Origin: Candidatus Viridilinea mediisalina
GTDB taxonomy: Bacteria; Chloroflexota; Chloroflexia; Chloroflexales; Chloroflexaceae
Direction of reading: 5' to 3'
DNA length: 64,000 bases
Assembly (NCBI RefSeq): GCF_002532535.1
Contig: NZ_NQWI01000006.1
Location: 31,328-95,327, forward strand
Below are positions 18,901-30,900 of this stretch, in pieces (the first letter of the stretch is position 1; the number at the start of each line of letters is the position of its first letter). The notes below the pieces were generated by a model that was given only the letters and a program-made list of their open reading frames with translations, was not told the DNA's origin and made no database searches. The translations under genes were made by a program, and so were the position numbers.

Positions 18901-21900
18901 AGCGTCATCTGTGCATCGTGTTTCAGTGCTCAACCCTGAGCCGATTTCGTTGAAGGAATAACAAAACGCCCTTACGCTAGGGAGAGCGCAAGTTTCAGTG
19001 CTCAACCCTGAGCCGATTTCGTTGAAGGAGCCCTCTGTCCATGGAATCCACGCCCCCCCGGAGAGTTTCAGTGCTCAACCCTGAGCCGATTTCGTTGAAG
19101 GACCCATCCGCGTCGTGCGTGGTGAATGCAGCGTGTGTTTCAGTGCTCAACCCTGAGCCGATTTCGTTGAAGGCCGTGGGTGTCAGCGTTGCATGGTGCC
19201 CCTATTTCGTTTCAGTGCTCAACCCTGAGCCGATTTCGTTGAAGGGAAACCATCACGGGCCAGGTAGCGGATGCGCTGGTGTTTCAGTGCTCAACCCTGA
19301 GCCGATTTCGTTGAAGGGAAACCATCACGGGCCAGGTAGCGGATGCGCTGGTGTTTCAGTGCTCAACCCTGAGCCGATTTCGTTGAAGGGCAAACGGGCG
19401 ACACACTCCAAATACTGCAAACGTGTTTCAGTGCTCAACCCTGAGCCGATTTCGTTGAAGGCGAGCAGTAACCTGCACCGTGCGACTCCCCGGGGCGAGT
19501 TTCAGTGCTCAACCCTGAGCCGATTTCGTTGAAGGGATGTCTGCAATGCTCTCAATCTCCGGCTCCTCACCGTAGTTTCAGTGCTCAACCCTGAGCCGAT
19601 TTCGTTGAAGGGGGGGCTAAGGCGCGAACGCATACCCTGTATGTGAATGTTTCAGTGCTCAACCCTGAGCCGATTTCGTTGAAGGGCATCAACGCACACC
19701 GCGCCAAAATCATAGACCAATGTTTCAGTGCTCAACCCTGAGCCGATTTCGTTGAAGGGCCAACAGGTAGTATTGCTGCCGTTGAGATCGGCAAGTTTCA
19801 GTGCTCAACCCTGAGCCGATTTCGTTGAAGGGGTAGTCACAGCAAAGCCCCCGCTACCACGGTAGCGGGTTTCAGTGCTCAACCCTGAGCCGATTTCGTT
19901 GAAGGATGGGTGCAGTGTCACGACACCACGGCGCTCGAATGTTTCAGTGCTCAACCCTGAGCCGATTTCGTTGAAGGATCGTGAGTTCCATCGTACTCAA
20001 TGCCATCACGGTCAGTTTCAGTGCTCAACCCTGAGCCGATTTCGTTGAAGGTTCCTCTCTCGACTCCGATGGGGATTGGGTTGTACGTTTCAGTGCTCAA
20101 CCCTGAGCCGATTTCGTTGAAGGCGCGGGGGTGAGCGCATCAACCGCAGCGCGGCACGGTTTCAGTGCTCAACCCTGAGCCGATTTCGTTGAAGGAAGTC
20201 AGACCCCGCTGAACGCGCCAAGCGACGCGAGCAGTTTCAGTGCTCAACCCTGAGCCGATTTCGTTGAAGGCGTACCGTCACACTGCTTGTCGGCGTACCC
20301 ATCGCGTTTCAGTGCTCAACCCTGAGCCGATTTCGTTGAAGGCATACACATCCTCAAGCATCTTCGCCAGTTCAGGCAGTTTCAGTGCTCAACCCTGAGC
20401 CGATTTCGTTGAAGGGGAGAGCGCGATCAGAAGCCGTTTCGATTGTCTAACGTTTCAGTGCTCAACCCTGAGCCGATTTCGTTGAAGGCGAGATCGCGGG
20501 CGAGGCGACGCGCCAATTCATCCAGTTTCAGTGCTCAACCCTGAGCCGATTTCGTTGAAGGCGGTCTATTTGGAACAGATCGGCATGGCGCTGCACTGTT
20601 TCAGTGCTCAACCCTGAGCCGATTTCGTTGAAGGCAGATGGCCACCAACCATTCTTAGAGCCCCCAACGGTTTCAGTGCTCAACCCTGAGCCGATTTCGT
20701 TGAAGGGCACCCCGCATGCACCCCGTCGGCAGGTATCTCGGCATGTTTCAGTGCTCAACCCTGAGCCGATTTCGTTGAAGGTGGCGATAGATCGCCCCGG
20801 GCCGCTGCCGCCGAGCGAGTTTCAGTGCTCAACCCTGAGCCGATTTCGTTGAAGGGTCGTAGGTGCTCGTGCCTGCGATGTAATCATTTCCCGTTTCAGT
20901 GCTCAACCCTGAGCCGATTTCGTTGAAGGTCAGCAAGCATGGCGAGGGGCTTTTTGCATTCTGAAGTTTCAGTGCTCAACCCTGAGCCGATTTCGTTGAA
21001 GGCCCAGGCGATCCGAATACTCGCCATGTCCCGTGCCGTTTCAGTGCTCAACCCTGAGCCGATTTCGTTGAAGGGGATCTTGTTGGTGTCAAAGCTCGGG
21101 TTACGGTAGGTTTCAGTGCTCAACCCTGAGCCGATTTCGTTGAAGGCTCGTCGCTCCGGGTGTGGTTCGATACACTCAGCCGCGTTTCAGTGCTCAACCC
21201 TGAGCCGATTTCGTTGAAGGGGCGGCGGGCTATATTAGCCCGCAGCAGTTCGATGGTTTCAGTGCTCAACCCTGAGCCGATTTCGTTGAAGGGTTCCTTC
21301 CGCCGGAGAAGTTTAAGCAGAGTGTGTATCGGTTTCAGTGCTCAACCCTGAGCCGATTTCGTTGAAGGGTGGAGCGCACGCACGAGTTTGTTGATTTCTA
21401 CAAAATGTTTCAGTGCTCAACCCTGAGCCGATTTCGTTGAAGGCCAGATTTGCGGTACCCAACTGCGGAGCGAGATCGCGTTTCAGTGCTCAACCCTGAG
21501 CCGATTTCGTTGAAGGGAGAGTACGTGCGCCTGCTGCAAGGCTTACAGCCCAGTTTCAGTGCTCAACCCTGAGCCGATTTCGTTGAAGGGTCAGCATGTA
21601 CCCACTCACCAACTCGGCGCTGAAGTTTCAGTGCTCAACCCTGAGCCGATTTCGTTGAAGGGGCGGCTGGGATCTTTTACGCCTATGTCTTCGAGCACGT
21701 TTCAGTGCTCAACCCTGAGCCGATTTCGTTGAAGGCGTACCGTGTACCGCTGGATGCGCGACAACACCAGCAGTTTCAGTGCTCAACCCTGAGCCGATTT
21801 CGTTGAAGGCTGCGCCCAAACAGCGTCCGCACCGTCCCGATCGTCGTTTCAGTGCTCAACCCTGAGCCGATTTCGTTGAAGGGAGACCGAGGCACCAAAT

Positions 21901-24900
21901 GATGCCTGCGGCCACTTTGTGTTTCAGTGCTCAACCCTGAGCCGATTTCGTTGAAGGGCCCGGTACGGCGATCCCGACCAGTATTTTTTCGCCAGTTTCA
22001 GTGCTCAACCCTGAGCCGATTTCGTTGAAGGCCCAAGCCACCACCCACCAGTCCCCGCGCCCGTGGCGTTTCAGTGCTCAACCCTGAGCCGATTTCGTTG
22101 AAGGGGCATTTGGCGCGATGCGTGCCGAGCTGATTGCCGTTGTTTCAGTGCTCAACCCTGAGCCGATTTCGTTGAAGGCGAGTTCAACCGTGTTACACTC
22201 CGCCACCGGCGGGTTTCAGTGCTCAACCCTGAGCCGATTTCGTTGAAGGAAGCCGATTAACGATCTTCTTGAGCGCTACGACTGCGCGTTTCAGTGCTCA
22301 ACCCTGAGCCGATTTCGTTGAAGCGGGCGGTGGAGCCTGCAGATCTCCAAAGCATTATCGTTTCAGTGCTCAACCCTGAGCCGATTTCGTTGAAGCGTCT
22401 ACCCAATCACCCGTCGCCGCGCCCACGTCGGGCGTTTCAGTGCTCAACCCTGAGCCGATTTCGTTGAAGCCGTCTGCGCCGCACCTCAAGGATGCGGCAC
22501 GGCGGGATTGTTTCAGTGCTCAACCCTGAGCCGATTTCGTTGAAGCCTGGGGGTGAGCGCGGCAACCCTGCCCCTGCCCACGTTTCAGTGCTCAACCCTG
22601 AGCCGATTTCGTTGAAGATAAAGCCGCCGAAACCGACAAGCAGCTTGGTCCAAGTTTCAGTGCTCAACCCTGAGCCGATTTCGTTGAAGATCGTTGCAAT
22701 CGTTGCATTGCGGTATGGCCCAGCGCAGTTTCAGTGCTCAACCCTGAGCCGATTTCGTTGAAGACACACTGGTGTGCTACCAATGTGTACCGTTCCGACG
22801 TTTCAGTGCTCAACCCTGAGCCGATTTCGTTGAAGATATGCACAGACAGATCCGGCATAGCAAACGCAATGTTTCAGTGCTCAACCCTGAGCCGATTTCG
22901 TTGAAGAAATTACACAATTCATTCCGATACACGAAACATACGATGTTTCAGTGCTCAACCCTGAGCCGATTTCGTTGAAGACCTGCTCAAGGACAACGAG
23001 GGTCGCTACTACTACGGCGTTTCAGTGCTCAACCCTGAGCCGATTTCGTTGAAGATGGGCCATCGCAGCAGATTGCCGATGAAGCTCTCAAGGTTTCAGT
23101 GCTCAACCCTGAGCCGATTTCGTTGAAGACGAACCACCGTTCGCGGTGCCACCCCGCAAGTTCTTGTTTCAGTGCTCAACCCTGAGCCGATTTCGTTGAA
23201 GAGCACGATGCAGCTCAATGAGACGCACCGTAAACCCAAGTTTCAGTGCTCAACCCTGAGCCGATTTCGTTGAAGACTAGATCGCATCAGTCGCGAGCGG
23301 CACGGGTATGGCGTTTCAGTGCTCAACCCTGAGCCGATTTCGTTGAAGACCCATATTTGCTCGCCTTCGCCGTCAATCCCCAGCGTTTCAGTGCTCAACC
23401 CTGAGCCGATTTCGTTGAAGAGACGGCGGTCTGCCCGCGCCGCGTCGAGCGCCGCCGTGTTTCAGTGCTCAACCCTGAGCCGATTTCGTTGAAGAACGCT
23501 TTTTAAACGCCGTCCTGTACGCCCCCTTTGCGGTTTCAGTGCTCAACCCTGAGCCGATTTCGTTGAAGAAGGTTCATAGCAAGTGTTCTCGGATATGCCG
23601 CGCTAGTTTCAGTGCTCAACCCTGAGCCGATTTCGTTGAAGATTGCGGACTGCATGCCGGTCATCGCAGAACTCACGCGTTTCAGTGCTCAACCCTGAGC
23701 CGATTTCGTTGAAGACGTCGTGATACGCAACGGTGTATGGGCAGAGTGGGAGGTTTCAGTGCTCAACCCTGAGCCGATTTCGTTGAAGACTCAACCACCG
23801 GCAAGCCCCAGAGACGCGGTGTACCCGTTTCAGTGCTCAACCCTGAGCCGATTTCGTTGAAGAGAGAGTGGCTTGTACGCCTGCCACGCCGCCACAATCG
23901 TTTCAGTGCTCAACCCTGAGCCGATTTCGTTGAAGAAACACGGGCGCAATCGGGCGATCTGTGGCTAATAGACGTTTCAGTGCTCAACCCTGAGCCGATT
24001 TCGTTGAAGAGAAACCTTCCGCGAGGCGATGCGCTTCGCTGAAGCACGTTTCAGTGCTCAACCCTGAGCCGATTTCGTTGAAGAGTTGGCGTGGACACCG
24101 TGACGCTCACGCTGCGGTGTGGTTTCAGTGCTCAACCCTGAGCCGATTTCGTTGAAGAAGGAGCTTCATTCCGCGTATGCGAAGCGTCCGGACGTTTCAG
24201 TGCTCAACCCTGAGCCGATTTCGTTGAAGAACAATCTATCTTGAATGTGCTATACTTCTTTCAAGTGAGTTTCAGTGCTCAACCCTGAGCCGATTTCGTT
24301 GAAGATCACGAACGTCGATTTTCACGACGGCACGAGCGACGCGGTTTCAGTGCTCAACCCTGAGCCGATTTCGTTGAAGAATTCTGCGGTGACACCCGCG
24401 TCGCGCAACTCTTCAACAGTTTCAGTGCTCAACCCTGAGCCGATTTCGTTGAAGAGTAGCTACGCCGCCACGGCGGTGGCGTAGCTTCAGCTGTTTCAGT
24501 GCTCAACCCTGAGCCGATTTCGTTGAAGAGGCACGCCAACCCCACTGAGTTACGAGTTGGTGATGGGTTTCAGTGCTCAACCCTGAGCCGATTTCGTTGA
24601 AGAACGACGGTGACTTGATCATCAATTCGCTCAGCGAGCCGGTTTCAGTGCTCAACCCTGAGCCGATTTCGTTGAAGATCAACTTGGCAATGTCCCCGTG
24701 GTAGACCGGCACATGTTTCAGTGCTCAACCCTGAGCCGATTTCGTTGAAGACTATCAGCAGCGCAAGCTACGACGCGCTTGCCGCTGCTGTTTCAGTGCT
24801 CAACCCTGAGCCGATTTCGTTGAAGACTCGACCTCCTTCTCCGCCATCACCTTAGCGATGGCGTTTCAGTGCTCAACCCTGAGCCGATTTCGTTGAAGAT

Positions 24901-27900
24901 AATCGTCGTTATTGACGGAGAAACCATCCTTGACGGTTTCAGTGCTCAACCCTGAGCCGATTTCGTTGAAGAAAGGCGCAAATGACGACATCGGGCGCGA
25001 GGTTGAGGGTTTCAGTGCTCAACCCTGAGCCGATTTCGTTGAAGAGAATTCGCCACCATCCATTGGGCAGTGGTGGCGCTTGCGTTTCAGTGCTCAACCC
25101 TGAGCCGATTTCGTTGAAGATCCGTTGTGGAATCGGACAAGCATTAGGGCCAATGCCCTTGTTTCAGTGCTCAACCCTGAGCCGATTTCGTTGAAGAGGA
25201 GGCGTAATCCTATGACCTACCTCAATCCTGATGCGTTTCAGTGCTCAACCCTGAGCCGATTTCGTTGAAGAAATGTAACGTTGGCAAAATGGCAGCATCC
25301 TCCGCGCAGTTTCAGTGCTCAACCCTGAGCCGATTTCGTTGAAGACCCGCGCCCACGCCGCCCGCGTCGCGTATGTGACGATGTTTCAGTGCTCAACCCT
25401 GAGCCGATTTCGTTGAAGACCATAGATATTTGCGAGGGCCAGCCAGACGAGCCAGAGCCGTTTCAGTGCTCAACCCTGAGCCGATTTCGTTGAAGACTCG
25501 CTCAGCGCCACGTCGCGCTCGGAGGGCGGGTGCGTTTCAGTGCTCAACCCTGAGCCGATTTCGTTGAAGAATGGCGACACAGAGCAGCGGAGACGAGCTC
25601 TCGGTGGTTTCAGTGCTCAACCCTGAGCCGATTTCGTTGAAGATTCGCCTACAGCCACCACGAGTACGGAAGGGCGGTATGTTTCAGTGCTCAACCCTGA
25701 GCCGATTTCGTTGAAGACTATACTTCTTTCAAGTCAAGCAAGCAGTTTAGCAGTTTCAGTGCTCAACCCTGAGCCGATTTCGTTGAAGATGCTACGCTCG
25801 ACTTCGCCCCCGCCATCGATAAGGTGAGTTTCAGTGCTCAACCCTGAGCCGATTTCGTTGAAGAGCCAAAAGGATGCCGTCAAGCTCTTGCGCCAGATGC
25901 GTTTCAGTGCTCAACCCTGAGCCGATTTCGTTGAAGAAGGTTGTGGAATTGGCCGTCGTGCTCCATGCACGCGTTTCAGTGCTCAACCCTGAGCCGATTT
26001 CGTTGAAGAGGCGTACTGAACGGGCGCAAGGCGGCGCTGCTTGCGGGTTTCAGTGCTCAACCCTGAGCCGATTTCGTTGAAGAGGGCGAACGGGACAGAA
26101 TCATCTTGAGTATTTCCTGTTTCAGTGCTCAACCCTGAGCCGATTTCGTTGAAGACGACGTTTCCGCGCTCGAATGGATTCTGGAGCAGCCGTTTCAGTG
26201 CTCAACCCTGAGCCGATTTCGTTGAAGAAGGCGACGTGCGCCGATGATTGCCCCGTGGCGGAGTTGTTTCAGTGCTCAACCCTGAGCCGATTTCGTTGAA
26301 GATCGTCGCAGATGAGCCGGACGAAGCCTGGGTGTTGTGTTTCAGTGCTCAACCCTGAGCCGATTTCGTTGAAGACAATTGCTGCCGAGGGATTGCACCA
26401 ACCGATCACCGTGGTTTCAGTGCTCAACCCTGAGCCGATTTCGTTGAAGACCATCGGCCCCCGAAGCTCCCCACCGGCCCCTGGTGTTTCAGTGCTCAAC
26501 CCTGAGCCGATTTCGTTGAAGAGGCGGCGTTGCAGTCCAGGTCGGTTGCGAGCGCTTCGGTTTCAGTGCTCAACCCTGAGCCGATTTCGTTGAAGAGCGA
26601 ACGAAAAAGCAAATCATCATTCATATATTGGTTTCAGTGCTCAACCCTGAGCCGATTTCGTTGAAGACCGCGCCTGTTTCCATTTCAGCGCGACATTGTG
26701 AGCTGTTTCAGTGCTCAACCCTGAGCCGATTTCGTTGAAGATTCAACGCCCTCACCGGATGCCCATCAGCCCGAAGCGTTTCAGTGCTCAACCCTGAGCC
26801 GATTTCGTTGAAGAGCCGCGCAGAACACGAATACTTGATCGCCGCTAACAGTTTCAGTGCTCAACCCTGAGCCGATTTCGTTGAAGAGCCGCACGCGGCC
26901 TGCCAGACAACCAGACCGCGTACGTTTCAGTGCTCAACCCTGAGCCGATTTCGTTGAAGACCACCCTCGTGGCGATGATCGCGGAGCGTGTGCCGCTGTT
27001 TCAGTGCTCAACCCTGAGCCGATTTCGTTGAAGACAAGACTGGTCGGAAGAGACCATCAGTCTCTTCATTCGTTTCAGTGCTCAACCCTGAGCCGATTTC
27101 GTTGAAGAGGATGATTCTCCCCCAGCACCTGCTCGCGGATGGCGAGTTTCAGTGCTCAACCCTGAGCCGATTTCGTTGAAGAATATGAATAAGCCAGCAC
27201 TCCTCATCAAACGCAATGTTTCAGTGCTCAACCCTGAGCCGATTTCGTTGAAGAATAATCTGTTCACATGGTTGAAGCGACATGGTGCGGAAGTTTCAGT
27301 GCTCAACCCTGAGCCGATTTCGTTGAAGAGTGAAGTAGCCCGGTTCATCGGGAGGCAACGAGCTAGGTTTCAGTGCTCAACCCTGAGCCGATTTCGTTGA
27401 AGAGTCTACGGCGCTATCGGCCAATGCGGAACGAGCCGCCGTTTCAGTGCTCAACCCTGAGCCGATTTCGTTGAAGATTGCCATTGTACGAACGTGCCCT
27501 CGCCATCCGCGAGCGTTTCAGTGCTCAACCCTGAGCCGATTTCGTTGAAGATCATTGCGCCCGAAGCCGTGGACGCGCTGTTTGACCGTTTCAGTGCTCA
27601 ACCCTGAGCCGATTTCGTTGAAGAATTATTATCTCCATGTATCATCCTTCCCCTCTCACGTTTCAGTGCTCAACCCTGAGCCGATTTCGTTGAAGAGGAA
27701 CTCATCGCGCTAACCAACGCCGTTACCAACACTGTTTCAGTGCTCAACCCTGAGCCGATTTCGTTGAAGAGTGTTCTGCGTCATGTTCTGGAGCATGCGC
27801 TCTCATGTTTCAGTGCTCAACCCTGAGCCGATTTCGTTGAAGAGTTGAGGGACGCGGTATCGCCCGCGCCCTGATTGAGTGTTTCAGTGCTCAACCCTGA

Positions 27901-30900
27901 GCCGATTTCGTTGAAGAGCCCCGTCGCCGCTGTGGTGGCGGGGCACCCAAAATACGTTTCAGTGCTCAACCCTGAGCCGATTTCGTTGAAGAAACATCGC
28001 TTCCAGCGCCGCCCGTCCGTCGCGGGCACGTTTCAGTGCTCAACCCTGAGCCGATTTCGTTGAAGACGCACTGATTAAGGTCAAGGAAACAATGGTTAGC
28101 AGGTTTCAGTGCTCAACCCTGAGCCGATTTCGTTGAAGAGTCAAGCGGTGAACAGCGACACCCGCACCAACGACGGTTTCAGTGCTCAACCCTGAGCCGA
28201 TTTCGTTGAAGAGCATTTTTTCTTACACAAGGTGACGTTCGTGTCGGGTTTCAGTGCTCAACCCTGAGCCGATTTCGTTGAAGATACCGTGCGCGGCGTG
28301 ACGCCCTCGGGGACGTTTTCGTTTCAGTGCTCAACCCTGAGCCGATTTCGTTGAAGACGTACTCGTAGAAGGACAGAGCATGCTACATGTTACCTGTTTC
28401 AGTGCTCAACCCTGAGCCGATTTCGTTGAAGACCATGCTCGATCCCGATCCGAATCAACGCATGTCGTGGTTTCAGTGCTCAACCCTGAGCCGATTTCGT
28501 TGAAGAGGCTGAGATGGCGGCATGTGCCGTCGGAACAGAATGTTTCAGTGCTCAACCCTGAGCCGATTTCGTTGAAGATATGCATGTCGTGCGTGCTACT
28601 CACCCAGAGCCACTGTTTCAGTGCTCAACCCTGAGCCGATTTCGTTGAAGAGCGTCAGGAATGAGTAGCACCGACTTGAATTGAGACGGTTTCAGTGCTC
28701 AACCCTGAGCCGATTTCGTTGAAGACGCGCAAAATCTACTACGTAGAGAACCGCCACGGAAGTTTCAGTGCTCAACCCTGAGCCGATTTCGTTGAAGACT
28801 GCGTTCGCCCGCACCTCGCGCCACTCAGCATTGTGTGTTTCAGTGCTCAACCCTGAGCCGATTTCGTTGAAGACCACCCTCGTGGCGATGATCGCGGAGC
28901 GTGTGCCGCTGTTTCAGTGCTCAACCCTGAGCCGATTTCGTTGAAGACCGGGGTTTGCCTGCGGCAAAGCAAAGCCGCGAGGTGTTTCAGTGCTCAACCC
29001 TGAGCCGATTTCGTTGAAGACTTGCGGAACTGCGCGACACCCGTGCCAACGACTACGTTTCAGTGCTCAACCCTGAGCCGATTTCGTTGAAGAGCGTCTA
29101 GTCGGGGGCGCGGCACATGGCACGATCAAGTTTCAGTGCTCAACCCTGAGCCGATTTCGTTGAAGAAAAATCGTAGTGTACGCCGTAGCGACAGCTCTCG
29201 GTGTTTCAGTGCTCAACCCTGAGCCGATTTCGTTGAAGACGGATATGAGCAAGCCGTACTTGACCGCCTCACCAGGTTTCAGTGCTCAACCCTGAGCCGA
29301 TTTCGTTGAAGAGTACCTGATTTCGCACTCGCCGCCAGAGAAAGACGGTTTCAGTGCTCAACCCTGAGCCGATTTCGTTGAAGAAGGTGACTAGATCGGC
29401 CTCGGCAGCCTGCGGGACGTGTTTCAGTGCTCAACCCTGAGCCGATTTCGTTGAAGACGAGTCAGGGCGTCTACCGGGGCGTGATGAATGAATGTTTCAG
29501 TGCTCAACCCTGAGCCGATTTCGTTGAAGACGCCTCGCGCATCTGCTCCCACGCCGCCTCGAGCGCGTTTCAGTGCTCAACCCTGAGCCGATTTCGTTGA
29601 AGACGCAGTTGATCATTCGGCGCGCCTGCCAGAAATTGTTCGTTTCAGTGCTCAACCCTGAGCCGATTTCGTTGAAGACACGCCCACGCCCGCCGACATC
29701 GAGAAGATGTCGCGTTTCAGTGCTCAACCCTGAGCCGATTTCGTTGAAGAATTGACTCGCCGTTTGCTGTCCAGAACGCGGTAAGTTTCAGTGCTCAACC
29801 CTGAGCCGATTTCGTTGAAGCACGTATGCAGTGCAGATTGATAACTAACTGCGTGCGTTTCAGTGCTCAACCCTGAGCCGATTTCGTTGAAGAGCTTCGA
29901 TGATGGAGCGCTGCAAGCGTTGATAGATGGTTTCAGTGCTCAACCCTGAGCCGATTTCGTTGAAGAAAGTAGTTATTACCCCGCGATCCTCGAGGCGGCT
30001 TGTTTCAGTGCTCAACCCTGAGCCGATTTCGTTGAAGAACGCGCAGGCGGGACGAGTGGAGCGCATGCGAGTCAGTTTCAGTGCTCAACCCTGAGCCGAT
30101 TTCGTTGAAGACAAGTGAGGGAAGCAATTAGCAAGGAGACCACCGCAATGTTTCAGTGCTCAACCCTGAGCCGATTTCGTTGAAGAATCGCCGCCATTGC
30201 CAAGCGCATGTGCCGCACCGAGGGTTTCAGTGCTCAACCCTGAGCCGATTTCGTTGAAGATTGTCAAACATTGTTGACAAGTTTTGTCAGTGGTGCTAGT
30301 TTCAGTGCTCAACCCTGAGCCGATTTCGTTGAAGACTTGACGCCGCTACGCACGCCGTCTTTGCACTGCTGTTTCAGTGCTCAACCCTGAGCCGATTTCG
30401 TTGAAGATCGCAACCCTCTTCGCCGGTGGCGGCTTGGCTGACGTGTTTCAGTGCTCAACCCTGAGCCGATTTCGTTGAAGAGTGTGGCTTGCCACAGGCA
30501 ACAACGTTGCCTTGCAGTTTCAGTGCTCAACCCTGAGCCGATTTCGTTGAAGATGAAGTTAGTCTTTGTCGAAATCCTCAAAGAGTTGAGTTTCAGTGCT
30601 CAACCCTGAGCCGATTTCGTTGAAGACGAAGGGCCACGATGAACGCGACGTCCTTCACTTTAGTTTCAGTGCTCAACCCTGAGCCGATTTCGTTGAAGAG
30701 AGAGCGTATGATCTTTATCGGCGTGCGAGAGGACTTGTTTCAGTGCTCAACCCTGAGCCGATTTCGTTGAAGAAGACTGGTCGGAAGAGACCATCAGTCT
30801 CTTCATTCGTTTCAGTGCTCAACCCTGAGCCGATTTCGTTGAAGAAGCAACTTCTGGGGAGAGTACCGTGGGTTTATTCCACGTTTCAGTGCTCAACCCT

